Below are positions 9,391-18,135 of a stretch of DNA of 64,000 bases, one piece after another (positions within the stretch are counted from its first letter, which is position 1; every line of letters begins with the position of its first letter). Source of the DNA: Ruegeria_C sp041537925 (GTDB lineage: Bacteria; Pseudomonadota; Alphaproteobacteria; Rhodobacterales; Rhodobacteraceae); assembly GCF_041537925.1 (NCBI RefSeq), contig NZ_JBGOSH010000001.1, positions 728,229 to 792,228 of the forward strand, given 5' to 3'. Both the position numbers and the translations under genes were made by a program. The notes below the pieces were generated by a model. The model was given only the letters and a program-made list of their open reading frames with translations, was not told where the DNA came from and made no database searches.

Positions 9391-10745
9391 GCGACTGGAC
9401 CAAAAACCTTCCCGACGCTGCGCGCGCCTATCTGGACGGGCGCAGGCTGGACGAGGTGGAGTGCATCATCTCGGACCTGCCCGGCATTGCGCGCGGCAAG
9501 GCGGTGCCCGCGTCGAAATTCGCAAAGCAAGACTATTTCCACCTGCCCGACAGCATCTTTTACCAGACCATCACGGGGGACTGGGGCGAAGCGGCGGATG
9601 AGGACGGGTTCATCGAAAAGGACATGATCCTGAAACCGGACATGTCCACCGCCACCGCCGCGCCCTGGACCGGCGACTGGACCCTACAGGTCATCCACGA
9701 CGCCTATGACAGAGACGGCAACGCAATTCCCTGCAGCCCCCGTAATGTGCTCAAACGCGTGGTCGACATGTACCACAAGAAGGGCTGGAAACCGGTTGTC
9801 GCGCCGGAGATGGAGTTCTTTCTGGTCGCCCGCAACCTCGACCCCGCTCATGAGATCAAGCCGATGATGGGTCGCTCGGGCCGCCCCGCCGCCGCCCGTC
9901 AGGCCTATTCGATGACGGCGGTGGACGAATTCGGACCAGTGATCGACGACATCTATGATTTTGCCGAGGCACAGGGTTTTGAGATCGATGGAATCACCCA
10001 GGAAGGCGGTGCTGGCCAGTTGGAAATCAACCTGCGCCATGGCGACCCGGTGAAGCTGGCCGACGAGGTGTTCTACTTCAAACGCCTGATCCGCGAGGCC
10101 GCGCTGCGCCATGACTGTTTCGCAACCTTCATGGCCAAGCCGATCGCCAATGAGCCCGGCTCGGCCATGCATATCCACCACTCGCTGATCGACATGGAGA
10201 CCGGCAAGAATGTCTTTTCGGGTCCGCAAGGGGGAGAGACGGACGCCTTCTATCACTTCATCGCCGGGCTGCAGAACCATCTGCCCGCCGCTCTTGCGGT
10301 GATGGCGCCTTATGTGAACTCCTACCGCCGCTACGTGAAGGATCAGGCAGCGCCGATCAATCTTGAGTGGGCGCGCGACAACCGCACCACCGGCATCCGC
10401 GTGCCGCTGTCGGGACCTGAAAGCCGGCGGGTGGAAAACCGTATCGCCGGGATGGATTGTAACCCCTATCTGGGCATTGCGGTCTCGCTGGCCTGCGGCT
10501 ATCTGGGTCTGACCCAGCAAGAACGCCCCCGACGCCAGTTCTATGGCGATGCCTATGAGGGCGACGGCGATATTCCGCAGGTGATGGGACAGGCGCTGGA
10601 CCTTTTTGATCAGGCCGAGGCGCTACATCAGGTGCTGGGCCCGGACTTTGCCCGGGTCTATGGCATCGTGAAACGCTCGGAATACGAAGAGTTCCTGCAG
10701 GTCATCTCGCCCTGGGAACGCGAGCACCTGCTTCTGAACGTCTGA
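9387..10745 (+). CDS. glutamine synthetase family ligase, second copy (PuuA-like)
   Basis: A 452-residue GlnA-fold ligase resembling gamma-glutamylpolyamine synthetases. Motifs are VAPEMEFFLV (metal site), GGAGQLEINLRHGDP, MAKPIANEPGSAMHIHHSL with His-x-His, and DNRTTGIRVPLSGPESRRVENR. It overlaps the amidotransferase gene by 4 bp. It is clearly diverged from the first ligase copy in the operon, so the two probably act on different acceptors or form a hetero-oligomer; neither can be decided from sequence. The product lies in the cytoplasm. The operon probably ends here, since 122 bp separate it from the next gene. Confidence 0.87.
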   Translation: MSDWTKNLPDAARAYLDGRRLDEVECIISDLPGIARGKAVPASKFAKQDYFHLPDSIFYQTITGDWGEAADEDGFIEKDMILKPDMSTATAAPWTGDWTLQVIHDAYDRDGNAIPCSPRNVLKRVVDMYHKKGWKPVVAPEMEFFLVARNLDPAHEIKPMMGRSGRPAAARQAYSMTAVDEFGPVIDDIYDFAEAQGFEIDGITQEGGAGQLEINLRHGDPVKLADEVFYFKRLIREAALRHDCFATFMAKPIANEPGSAMHIHHSLIDMETGKNVFSGPQGGETDAFYHFIAGLQNHLPAALAVMAPYVNSYRRYVKDQAAPINLEWARDNRTTGIRVPLSGPESRRVENRIAGMDCNPYLGIAVSLACGYLGLTQQERPRRQFYGDAYEGDGDIPQVMGQALDLFDQAEALHQVLGPDFARVYGIVKRSEYEEFLQVISPWEREHLLLNV

Positions 10746-10867
10746 ACCGCGAACCGGCCTTCAGTGAAAGAATGGTGAATTTTCGCCACCCTGCCGCGAA
10801 GGGTCTTGGCACGTCGATCCTTTAGTTTTATGTTTTTGAAAAAGTACATTAAGTAAGGCCAAATGTG

Positions 10868-12079
10868 ATGCAGGCTCCCAACGTCCACGAAGCTGAACCC
10901 ATTCCAGCAGCAGCCCGAGACGCGATCGACGCGCTTCTGAAATCGGGCGACCTGTTTCGCTACACCGCACCGCAAGACGCGCCAGTGTCTCTGCTTGAGG
11001 CGGAATTTGCCGAATTGCTGGGATCAAAATACGCGCTGGCGGTTTCGTCCTGCTCGGCGGCGCTGTTCCTGTCGCTCAAGGCGCTGGACCTGCCGCGTGA
11101 CGCGCGGGTGCTGATCCCGGGCTTTACGTTTGCCGCTGTTCCCTCTTCGGTGGTGCATGCCGACTGCATTCCGGTACTGTGTGAGGTTGGTGAGAACTAC
11201 CGCATCGATCTGGCCGATTTCGAGACCAAGCTGAACAGCGTGCAGGCTGTCATCATCAGCCATATGCGGGGCCATACCTCGGACATGGACGCGATCATGA
11301 CGCTCTGCGATGCGCGCGGCATTCCGGTGGTCGAGGACGCGGCCCACTCGCTGGGCACAACATGGCATGACGGCAATATCGGCACCATAGGCAAATTGGG
11401 CTGTTTCTCGTTCCAGTCCTACAAGATGATCAACGCGGGCGAAGGCGGCATCCTAATAACCGATGATGCCGATCTGGTCGCCCGCGCCGTCATCATGTCC
11501 GGCGCTTATGAGCATAACTGGCAAAAACACAAAGGCCCGCATGGCGAAAACGCGCCCGATCTGGAACAAGCCTTTGCCCGCTGGCAGAACAAGCTGCCGC
11601 TTTATAACCTGCGGATGAGCAATCTGAGCGCGGTTGTGATCCGCCCACAATTGCCGGAACTTGCGCGGCGGGTGCGCGACGGTCTGGCCAATCACGATCA
11701 TGTGGCCGCGCAGTTGAATGTCTCGCCCCATATTGACGTGCCCGCGCCACTGGTGCCCGAGAAACGGGCGCCGGATTCGATTCAGTTCAATCTCGTGGGC
11801 CTGGATGATGCGCAAACCCGCGCCTTTGCCGCCGCCGCCGCCACGCGCGGGGTCAAGGTGCAGGTGTTTGGCCTGAGCGAGGACAATGCCCGTGCCTTCT
11901 GGAACTGGCAGTTCCTGCCCGAACAGGTCGAGTTGCCGCAAACCCGCGCCATGCTGATGCGCGCCTGCGATGTGCGCCTGCCGGTCCGCCTGACCCGAGA
12001 CGAGCTTGACTTGATCGCGGATATCCTGCTGGCCGCGATGGAAGATGCCACCGGCCCCCTGCGCGCCTACGGCACCTGA
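10868..12079 (+). CDS. DegT/DnrJ/EryC1/StrS-family PLP aminotransferase
   Basis: A 403-residue PLP enzyme of the sugar-aminotransferase family. The fold-type I hallmarks are visible: SSCSAALFLSLKAL in the cofactor-binding region, EDAAHSLGTT carrying the PLP-contacting Asp, and the Schiff-base lysine Lys186 in SFQSYKMINAGEGG. ATG 10868 was chosen over the adjacent GTG for spacing from AAGG. Members usually aminate keto-sugars, but no other sugar-nucleotide genes are nearby. It may instead serve the upstream amine pathway. It has its own 122-bp AT-rich upstream gap. Its 3' end overlaps the convergent protease gene by 13 bp. Confidence 0.86.
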   Translation: MQAPNVHEAEPIPAAARDAIDALLKSGDLFRYTAPQDAPVSLLEAEFAELLGSKYALAVSSCSAALFLSLKALDLPRDARVLIPGFTFAAVPSSVVHADCIPVLCEVGENYRIDLADFETKLNSVQAVIISHMRGHTSDMDAIMTLCDARGIPVVEDAAHSLGTTWHDGNIGTIGKLGCFSFQSYKMINAGEGGILITDDADLVARAVIMSGAYEHNWQKHKGPHGENAPDLEQAFARWQNKLPLYNLRMSNLSAVVIRPQLPELARRVRDGLANHDHVAAQLNVSPHIDVPAPLVPEKRAPDSIQFNLVGLDDAQTRAFAAAAATRGVKVQVFGLSEDNARAFWNWQFLPEQVELPQTRAMLMRACDVRLPVRLTRDELDLIADILLAAMEDATGPLRAYGT

Positions 12080-12852
12080 TCGCGGGCACGTTGCAGTCCA
12101 CGCTCGAACATTTGGCTGCCCAGAAACACGCCGCGCGCGCCATCTGCTGTGGCACGGCCCTTCGACAAGATGCCCACCACCTCAGGTCCCACGGGGCCAT
12201 CTATCAGAAGTGGTGCGCCGGAATCGCCCTGCATGATCGGGCAATCCAATAGCGCAACCTCGCGCAACTGGCGCGGTGCCTGAGGCTCGCAGGGTCCCGC
12301 TCGGCTCAGCACATGGGGTCGCAGGCCGGAATAGCCCGCTACATAGAGGGCCGCGACGGGGCGTGTGGGATCGGCGATTGGCAAGGTTCCGACCTGCTGG
12401 CCGATCGGGTCCTTCAAGATCAGCACTGCCCAATCAGCGATGGTCATCGGAGCAAAGTTGCGGCTCTGCACGTCCTGGCCCGGATCAGTCACATAGTCCG
12501 ACACCTCGGACACCGCCTGCGCTGCGCCCTTCTGGTAACCGGCAACGAAACGGATGCTAGTGGGTGGTATCCAGCGTTTACGCGCGCCGTTATACAGACA
12601 ATGCGCCGCCGTCAGAACCAGCCGGTCAGCGACCAGCACACCAGTGCAGTGCTGGCGGATATCGGTGCTGGCGAAATTGACCCGTCCGATCGCGCGCCAA
12701 GGCGCGCTGGCCGCGTCCAGCACCGGCCGTTCACGGATTGGCGCGCAGTCGCGCGCCAGATCGGGGCCCAGCAGGCACAGGCTTTGCGCCTCGGAACTTC
12801 CCGAGGTGACAACAAGCGCGAATGCCCCCGCAAGCAGGCGCATCACGGGCAT
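12067..12852 (-). CDS. secreted trypsin-like serine protease (S1 family)
   Basis: A 261-residue S1-fold protease. The catalytic triad is complete: His84 in LTAAHCLY, Asp140 in TIADWAVLIL and Ser211 in MQGDSGAPL. An N-terminal hydrophobic signal peptide ends around SEAQS, placing the enzyme in the periplasm or outside the cell. Paired cysteines (for example near CTGVL, AAHC and LLDC) would form disulfides there. It follows phaR by one base with a poor ribosome site, so it may be expressed by read-through from phaR. The substrate is unknown. Confidence 0.88.
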   Translation of the reverse strand: MPVMRLLAGAFALVVTSGSSEAQSLCLLGPDLARDCAPIRERPVLDAASAPWRAIGRVNFASTDIRQHCTGVLVADRLVLTAAHCLYNGARKRWIPPTSIRFVAGYQKGAAQAVSEVSDYVTDPGQDVQSRNFAPMTIADWAVLILKDPIGQQVGTLPIADPTRPVAALYVAGYSGLRPHVLSRAGPCEPQAPRQLREVALLDCPIMQGDSGAPLLIDGPVGPEVVGILSKGRATADGARGVFLGSQMFERGLQRARDQVP

Positions 12853-12853
12853 G

Positions 12854-13402
12854 TCAGCTAAGTTTCGAAAGCTTTTGCTGAAGCTCGGCCAGTTGCTTCT
12901 TGATCTCGTCCAGATCTTCGCCGGGGGCCTCTTCGGCGTCCTGGTCCGGAGCGGACCAGTTGCCGGACAATCCGCCGGTCATCGCTTTGAGGAAGGCCTC
13001 CTGCTGGGCCTTGAGCGCGTCAAAGCCCGGGATCTGTGTCATCGGGTTCATGGCGTTCATGTTCTTCACGACCTTCGCCTGGCTTTCGCGCAGCATGTCG
13101 AACGAGCTTTGCAGGAATTGCGGCATCATCCCGCCACCTGGCAGCATGTAGCTGCGCACAAGATCATTCAGCACATTGACCGGCAGCACATTCTCGCCCC
13201 TGCTTTCATGCTCGGCGATGATTTGCAGGAGGTATTGCCGGGTCAGGTCGTCGCCAGATTTGAGATCGACAATCTGGACCTCGCGCCCATCGCGGATGAA
13301 GCCTGCGATATCTTCCAGCGTGACATAGTCGCTGGTTTCAGTGTTGTAGAGCCTGCGGCTGGCATACCGCTTGATCAGCAACGGTTTTTCCTGTTCGGCC
13401 AC
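12854..13402 (-). CDS. phaR: polyhydroxyalkanoate synthesis repressor PhaR
   Basis: DNA-binding repressor that also binds PHA granules, 182 residues. The N-terminal domain contains the family motif LIKRYASRRLYNTETSDY, followed by LEDIAGFIRDG and GDDLTRQYLLQII. The C-terminus is acidic and ends in a short coiled coil (EIKKQLAELQQKLSKL). The GTG at 13402 was chosen because GGAGGG lies 6 bp upstream and the protein then begins directly before the conserved domain; a longer open frame runs upstream without support. Known PhaR proteins repress phaP and their own gene until PHA titrates them. Confidence 0.94.
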   Translation of the reverse strand: MAEQEKPLLIKRYASRRLYNTETSDYVTLEDIAGFIRDGREVQIVDLKSGDDLTRQYLLQIIAEHESRGENVLPVNVLNDLVRSYMLPGGGMMPQFLQSSFDMLRESQAKVVKNMNAMNPMTQIPGFDALKAQQEAFLKAMTGGLSGNWSAPDQDAEEAPGEDLDEIKKQLAELQQKLSKLS

Positions 13403-13423
13403 CCATATCCCTCCCCGGTATTG

Positions 13424-13434
13424 GTGCAATGCAG
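13424..13434. promoter_or_regulatory. possible PhaR half-conserved site upstream of phaR
   Basis: On the minus strand this reads CTGCATTGCAC, one base off the CTGCN3GCAG form seen upstream of phaP. It lies 22 bp upstream of the phaR start. This would fit autoregulation, but with one mismatch it is weak evidence. Confidence 0.3.
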
Positions 13435-13482
13435 CAAAGACTATGCGAGCGCAGCAGAAAAGGAAAGTGTCCGTCTGGACAC

Positions 13483-13516
13483 AAAAAAGGGCAGGTCTTA
13501 CGACCTGCCCAAAAAA
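13483..13516 (-). terminator. rho-independent terminator after phaP
   Basis: A perfect 9-bp stem, GGGCAGGTC (13489-13497) with GACCTGCCC (13502-13510), and a 4-base loop. On the minus strand it is followed by a run of six U. It separates phaP from phaR and should make phaP a separate, highly expressed transcript. Confidence 0.88.
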
Positions 13517-13559
13517 TTGCACCTAAATGGGAGGAAAGGGCGCAATTTGTCGTCGGCGA

Positions 13560-14003
13560 TTACTTCGCGCCTGCTTTCTTGGCAGCAGTGGTCACGTCGT
13601 TGGTCGCTTTTTTCACGGCGGCGGTTGCATCTTCGGTGATGTCTTTGCCAGCAGCCATCAGCAGCTCGACGGTGTCCATCTGTACTTTCTTTGCAACTTC
13701 AGCGTAGGCAGCCAGGTTTTCAGCAGCAACTTCGGCCGAGGAAGAGGCGAAGTCGGTTGCGGCTTTGGCGTAGTCTGCCGGCTCTGCCTTGGCTTTGGAA
13801 TAGTCGCCCATCTTGGCCAGGGTGTCCTTGGTCCACTTGCTGGAGATCTCAGCCGACTTTTCAGCCGCTTCCAGAGCAACACCCGAGAGCTTTTCGCTCA
13901 GGTTAGTGGTGGTTTTGAAGGCGTCCTGGAAGGCAGCGGTGTCAACCGGGAAAGCACCCATTGCGTCTTTGAAGATGGTGGTGAAGTCTTGCGAATTTGC
14001 CAT
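13560..14003 (-). CDS. phaP: phasin, PHA granule-associated protein
   Basis: A 147-residue helical phasin (TIGR01841/Phasin_2 type) that coats PHA granules. The sequence begins MANSQDFTTIFKDAMGAFPVD and is rich in Ala, Lys, Thr and Glu without cysteine, typical of phasins. An upstream GTG in frame was rejected because the ATG at 14003 has an AGGA-type ribosome site. Two CTGCN3GCAG sites lie 67-106 bp upstream and a strong terminator lies downstream, fitting strong PhaR-controlled expression. Confidence 0.93.
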   Translation of the reverse strand: MANSQDFTTIFKDAMGAFPVDTAAFQDAFKTTTNLSEKLSGVALEAAEKSAEISSKWTKDTLAKMGDYSKAKAEPADYAKAATDFASSSAEVAAENLAAYAEVAKKVQMDTVELLMAAGKDITEDATAAVKKATNDVTTAAKKAGAK

Positions 14004-14069
14004 TGTCTCAATCCTAGTTACCGGGTACGGGCCCACCCCGTTTCCTTCGGCTTGAGACGAATATGTATG

Positions 14070-14080
14070 CTGCGTCGCAG
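14070..14080. promoter_or_regulatory. PhaR-type operator, proximal to phaP
   Basis: A perfect CTGC-N3-GCAG palindrome, 67 bp upstream of the phaP start. The same motif was reported for PhaR binding before phaP in Rhodobacter. A second copy lies 29 bp further upstream, a spacing close to three helical turns. Confidence 0.72.
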
Positions 14081-14098
14081 CATTGCAAGAAGAATTTG

Positions 14099-14109
14099 CT
14101 GCGGCGCAG
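14099..14109. promoter_or_regulatory. PhaR-type operator, distal to phaP
   Basis: Second perfect CTGC-N3-GCAG site in the phaC-phaP gap, 96 bp upstream of phaP. It is followed directly by an AT-rich stretch. It pairs with the site at 14070-14080. Confidence 0.7.
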
Positions 14110-14134
14110 AATAATATTTTATTTCACATGAAAA

Positions 14135-15937
14135 TCAGAGCTTTGCGGAGACTTTCACATAGGATCCGGGGGCCGGCCCCAGCGATTTATGCGTCGAATC
14201 GCCAGGAATTCTGGCCGGAACCTGTTTGCCAGACCGCTTTTTCAGCCACGCCTCCCACAGCGGCCACCAGGAACCCTTGTTGTATTTCGCCGCCTTCATC
14301 CAGCCCTCGTGATCGGGTTTCAGATCGGCATTGGTATAATGGCCGTATTTGTCCTTACTGGGCGGGTTGACGATACCAGCAATGTGACCCGACTCCGAAA
14401 CCACGAAAGTCTTCGAGCGCGACCCCATCAACTGCACGCCACGATAGCAGTCTTTCCAGGCGGCGATGTGGTCGGTTTCGCAGGTGATCGCCATCAGCGG
14501 AACCGTCACGTCGCGCACATGTAATGTGTGACCCATCAGTTCGATCCCGGTCGTGGTGAACTCGTTGCGCTGGCAGAGGCCGCGCAGATACTCGACCGCC
14601 ATCTTCGCGGGCAGGTTCGCCCCGTCCCCGTTCCAGTAGAGCAGATCAAAGGCCGGTGGCGTCTCGCCCATCATATAGTTGCGGATGGCAGGTGAATAAA
14701 TCAGATCGCGCGATCGCAGATAGGAAAATGTGCGTGCCATGATGAAGGATCGCAAAACGCCCTGAGTATTCACCTCTTCTTCGATTGCATCGATGAAATC
14801 GTCCTGCAGGAACGGTGTGAACTCGCCCTGATCCGAGAAATCCGTCAGCGCGGTGAAGAAAGTTGCCGAATTGACCGAAGTGTCGCCGCGCTGCTTAAGC
14901 AGCGACAAGGTCAGGCCGAGCGTTGTGCCCGCGATACAATAGCCGACCGCGTTCACCTGCTTGACGCCACAGATTTCTTTGACGTTCTCAATTGCAGTCA
15001 GGAACCCGTCCTGAATATAATCCTCCATGCCGACATCGGACAGCGACCGGTCCGGATTGACCCAGCTGACCACAAACAGCGTATAGCCCTGCTCGGTCAC
15101 CCATTTGATCAGACTGTTCTGCGCCTTGAGGTCGAGGATATAGAATTTGTTGATCCAGGGCGGAAACAGGACAATGGGCGTTTCGTGCACCGTCTCTGTG
15201 GCCGGGGCGTATTGGATCAGTTCCATCATGCGGTTGCGAAAGACCACCTCTCCTTGCGTGGTCGCGATGTTGCCACCCAGTTCGAACGCCGACTCGTCCG
15301 CCAGCCGCACCGTAAGCTCGCCGTCATTTGCCTCGAGGTCAGAGACGAGGTTCTCAAGCCCCCGGATCAGGGATTCCCCTTCGGTCTCGACTGCCTTTTC
15401 CAGCGCATCCGGGTTTGTGGCGAGAAAATTGGTCGGCGACATCAGGTCGACGATCTGCTGCGCGAAATAGTTCAGTCGCCGCCTTTGGACCACGTCGACA
15501 CCCTCGGCTGTGGAGACCGCCTCTTCGATCGCCTTGGAGGTGGTCAGATACTGTTTCTTGACGAACCGGAAATAGGGGCTGGATTTCCACATCGGGTTGG
15601 AAAACCGGCGGTCGGTGGGTTCGTCGTCATCCTCTTCCGTTTCGCCTGACAGCAGAGCCTGCTGGGCTTCGGCAAAGTTCAGAACCGATTTGCTCCAGAA
15701 CTCAATCTGCTGTTCCAGTATCATGGCAGGGTTCTGCAGCGCCTCGGACAAATAGGACGTTGCTGCCTTTGCAAAAACTTCTTGATTCGGGCTATCCAGA
15801 CCGGGATTATGTCCAGACTTATTAGCCATAACCTCAACAAATCGCTTTGACAGATCTTCAACCTTCTCCAGGTTTTCCTTCAACTTATCAAAGCTTTCTT
15901 GCGAAATCTCCGACGGCAGGTCTTCGCTAGTTGTCAT
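14135..15937 (-). CDS. phaC: class I poly(3-hydroxyalkanoate) synthase
   Basis: Polymerises hydroxyacyl-CoA into PHA on the granule surface; 600 residues, the usual class I length. The lipase-box-like motif GYCIAG holds the catalytic Cys334, and the later GHIAG segment holds the catalytic His. A conserved Asp lies in VPLMAITCETDHIA. ATG 15937 was chosen because the protein then starts MTTSEDLPSE and GAGGA lies upstream; the longer frame is unsupported. It is transcribed divergently from the depolymerase gene phaZ, and a CTGCN3GCAG site sits 25 bp upstream. No phaE partner is present, in line with class I. Confidence 0.96.
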   Translation of the reverse strand: MTTSEDLPSEISQESFDKLKENLEKVEDLSKRFVEVMANKSGHNPGLDSPNQEVFAKAATSYLSEALQNPAMILEQQIEFWSKSVLNFAEAQQALLSGETEEDDDEPTDRRFSNPMWKSSPYFRFVKKQYLTTSKAIEEAVSTAEGVDVVQRRRLNYFAQQIVDLMSPTNFLATNPDALEKAVETEGESLIRGLENLVSDLEANDGELTVRLADESAFELGGNIATTQGEVVFRNRMMELIQYAPATETVHETPIVLFPPWINKFYILDLKAQNSLIKWVTEQGYTLFVVSWVNPDRSLSDVGMEDYIQDGFLTAIENVKEICGVKQVNAVGYCIAGTTLGLTLSLLKQRGDTSVNSATFFTALTDFSDQGEFTPFLQDDFIDAIEEEVNTQGVLRSFIMARTFSYLRSRDLIYSPAIRNYMMGETPPAFDLLYWNGDGANLPAKMAVEYLRGLCQRNEFTTTGIELMGHTLHVRDVTVPLMAITCETDHIAAWKDCYRGVQLMGSRSKTFVVSESGHIAGIVNPPSKDKYGHYTNADLKPDHEGWMKAAKYNKGSWWPLWEAWLKKRSGKQVPARIPGDSTHKSLGPAPGSYVKVSAKL

Positions 15938-15961
15938 TTTAAGGAATTCCTCATAGTCTCG

Positions 15962-15972
15962 CTGCTGTGCAG
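15962..15972. promoter_or_regulatory. PhaR-type operator in the phaC-phaZ divergent promoter
   Basis: A perfect CTGC-N3-GCAG sequence 25 bp upstream of phaC and 76 bp from the phaZ start. Its position in the 110-bp divergent gap would allow one PhaR site to act on both synthesis and degradation genes. Confidence 0.55.
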
Positions 15973-16047
15973 AATAATGTTCGGCCCGGCAAGGTGCGGA
16001 GCGACGCGTTGTCTGGTGCACAAGCCATAGCACAAGAGGTATAGATC

Positions 16048-17316
16048 ATGCGATACATGATGACCTACGATCTGGCGGAGACCGTCAGAAATACCAACCA
16101 GTGGTTGGGTGCCTCGGCGCGGTCACTGGCGTCTTATCCGATGTTCGCAATGGCTCCGAATCCCGTGTTCAGCTGGATGGCCGCATGGGGTGAGGTGACA
16201 GAACGCACCTATCAGCGCATGATCGTCAAGCCCGACTGGGGCATCCGCACTTTCACCTGCGAGGATGGCAAGGACCACCTGGTCGAGATCGAAACGGTTG
16301 TCGAGCGTCCCTTCGGCGATCTGATCCACTTCAGCGTGAACGGGCGCAAAACACAGCCGCGCAAGGTGCTGCTGGTCGCACCGATGTCGGGTCACTACGC
16401 GACATTGCTGCGCTCGACCGTAAAAAGCCTGCTGGTGAATTGCGAGGTCTATATCACCGACTGGCATAATGCGCGCGACATTCCGGTCTCCGATGGCAAG
16501 TTCGACATTGAGGACTATACGCTCTATCTGGTCGATTTCATGCGCGAGCTTGGCCCAGACACCCATGTAGTCGCCGTATGCCAGCCTGCGCCGCTGACGC
16601 TGGCCGCAACCGCGTATCTGGCCGAGCAGGATCCCAAGGCACAACCCTCTTCGCTGACCCTGATCGGCGGCCCGGTGGACCCCGATGCTACCCGCACCGA
16701 TGTGACCGATTTCGGACGCAGGGTGACGATGGGACAGCTCGAAGAAACCATGATCCAGCGCGTCGGGTTCAAGTACAAGGGCGTAGGTCGCAAGGTCTAT
16801 CCCGGCCTGTTGCAACTGGCCTCGTTCATGTCGATGAATTCGGATCGCCACAGTCAGGCCTTCGTTGATCAGATCCAGCGCGTCATGCGCAACGAGGCCT
16901 CCGATCACGATGCCCATAACCGGTTCTACGACGAATATCTGGCGGTGATGGACATGCCTGCCGAGTTCTACCTGTCCACCGTCGAGCGGGTCTTCAAGAA
17001 CCGTGAGATTGCGCGCAACGAGTTTGTCGTGGCCGGGCACAAAGTGGATATGAGCAAGATCACCAATGTCGCGGTCAAGACCGTCGAAGGGGCAAATGAC
17101 GACATTTCCGCCCCCGGCCAATGCGTCGCTGCGCTGGACCTGTGCACCGGGCTACCCGACAGCAAGAAGGCCAGCCATGTTGAACCCGGTGCGGGCCATT
17201 ACGGCATTTTCGCGGGCCGTAGCTGGCGCGATAATATTCGCCCGCTGGTCATCGATTTCATGAACGCCAACAGCAAGGGCGCCGCACGCAAACCCGCCAA
17301 CACAAACGCCGCCTGA
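16048..17316 (+). CDS. phaZ: intracellular PHB depolymerase
   Basis: Mobilises stored polyhydroxybutyrate; 422 residues, typical for the PhaZa-type intracellular enzymes. The nucleophile Cys178 lies in VAVCQPAP, the cysteine variant of the lipase box known from Ralstonia PhaZ1. A conserved C-terminal segment, VEPGAGHYGIFAGR, carries the catalytic His. There is no signal peptide. AGAGGT lies 9 bp before ATG 16048. It is divergent from phaC with a shared 110-bp promoter region containing a PhaR-type site. Confidence 0.95.
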   Translation: MRYMMTYDLAETVRNTNQWLGASARSLASYPMFAMAPNPVFSWMAAWGEVTERTYQRMIVKPDWGIRTFTCEDGKDHLVEIETVVERPFGDLIHFSVNGRKTQPRKVLLVAPMSGHYATLLRSTVKSLLVNCEVYITDWHNARDIPVSDGKFDIEDYTLYLVDFMRELGPDTHVVAVCQPAPLTLAATAYLAEQDPKAQPSSLTLIGGPVDPDATRTDVTDFGRRVTMGQLEETMIQRVGFKYKGVGRKVYPGLLQLASFMSMNSDRHSQAFVDQIQRVMRNEASDHDAHNRFYDEYLAVMDMPAEFYLSTVERVFKNREIARNEFVVAGHKVDMSKITNVAVKTVEGANDDISAPGQCVAALDLCTGLPDSKKASHVEPGAGHYGIFAGRSWRDNIRPLVIDFMNANSKGAARKPANTNAA

Positions 17317-17356
17317 GTCGCCCAGACCGGGAGCAGGAGCGACCGCAAGTAGCAGA

Positions 17357-18058
17357 TCAATGCGGGCTTGCCAGCCAGTCCCGCAGCGCCTCTGTCACCG
17401 CGCCCGGCGCTTCGAGCGTAGGGAAGTGTCCGGTATCGTCCAGAACACGCAGCGTTGCCGTCGGGATCAGTTCCGACATGAAGACATGGCGTTTGACCGG
17501 TGTCAGCACGTCGTGCGCGCCGCACAAAACCAGCGTCGGCACTGATATCTTGCGCAAAGTCGCCTGCTGATCGGGGCGGCGCTGTAGCGCGCGCATCTGC
17601 CGGACGAACACATCGGGCCCCTGCCGGGCGCTCATGGAATGGACAAACTCCAGAATCCCGGCGCGGTTCGGCCCCGGCGCCAGTACATCCGGCAGCAGTG
17701 CCTCGCGCATCACCTCGTCCAGCCGGCCAGCTTGCGCGCCGACGATCATTGGCTCGCGGTCGGCAGCGATCTGCGGCGTATCGGCCAGACTGTCGGTCGA
17801 GATCAGGCACAGCCGCGCAACCCGGTCTGGGGCGCGGCGATATATCTCCATCGCGATGATTCCGCCCATACTGTGCCCGACCAGTGCAAAGCGATGCGGC
17901 AGTTGATCCAGCAGGTCCGAAGCGATCTCTTCGACCCGTTCGCCCATCGAAGTGGGTGCAACCGTGACCGCGCGATCCGCGGACAGATCCAGAAGCTGCG
18001 CACCGAACACGCGCGCGTCACACATCAGCCCGGTCAGAAAGACCAAAGGCTCAGCCAC
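17357..18058 (-). CDS. alpha/beta hydrolase
   Basis: A 233-residue alpha/beta-hydrolase. The oxyanion region LVFLTGLMCDARVF, the nucleophile elbow GHSMGG and the C-terminal DDTGHFPTLEAP with the catalytic His are visible, and LVLCGAHDVLTP holds the likely Asp. Both candidate starts are GTG (18070 and 18058); 18058 was preferred because the family typically begins right before the PLVFLTG strand, but this is uncertain. The substrate is unknown. It ends 40 bp after phaZ, convergent with it. Confidence 0.83.
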   Translation of the reverse strand: MAEPLVFLTGLMCDARVFGAQLLDLSADRAVTVAPTSMGERVEEIASDLLDQLPHRFALVGHSMGGIIAMEIYRRAPDRVARLCLISTDSLADTPQIAADREPMIVGAQAGRLDEVMREALLPDVLAPGPNRAGILEFVHSMSARQGPDVFVRQMRALQRRPDQQATLRKISVPTLVLCGAHDVLTPVKRHVFMSELIPTATLRVLDDTGHFPTLEAPGAVTEALRDWLASPH

Positions 18059-18135
18059 GGCACGCCACACCCTGTAATTCGGAGTCTTTCACGCTGCCCT
18101 CATTACCTTTGCCTGAGCGCAGGATGCGGGTTTAT

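Noticed and set aside
16123..17121. 332-codon open frame on the minus strand
   Set aside because: Antisense to phaZ; no ribosome site and no family features.
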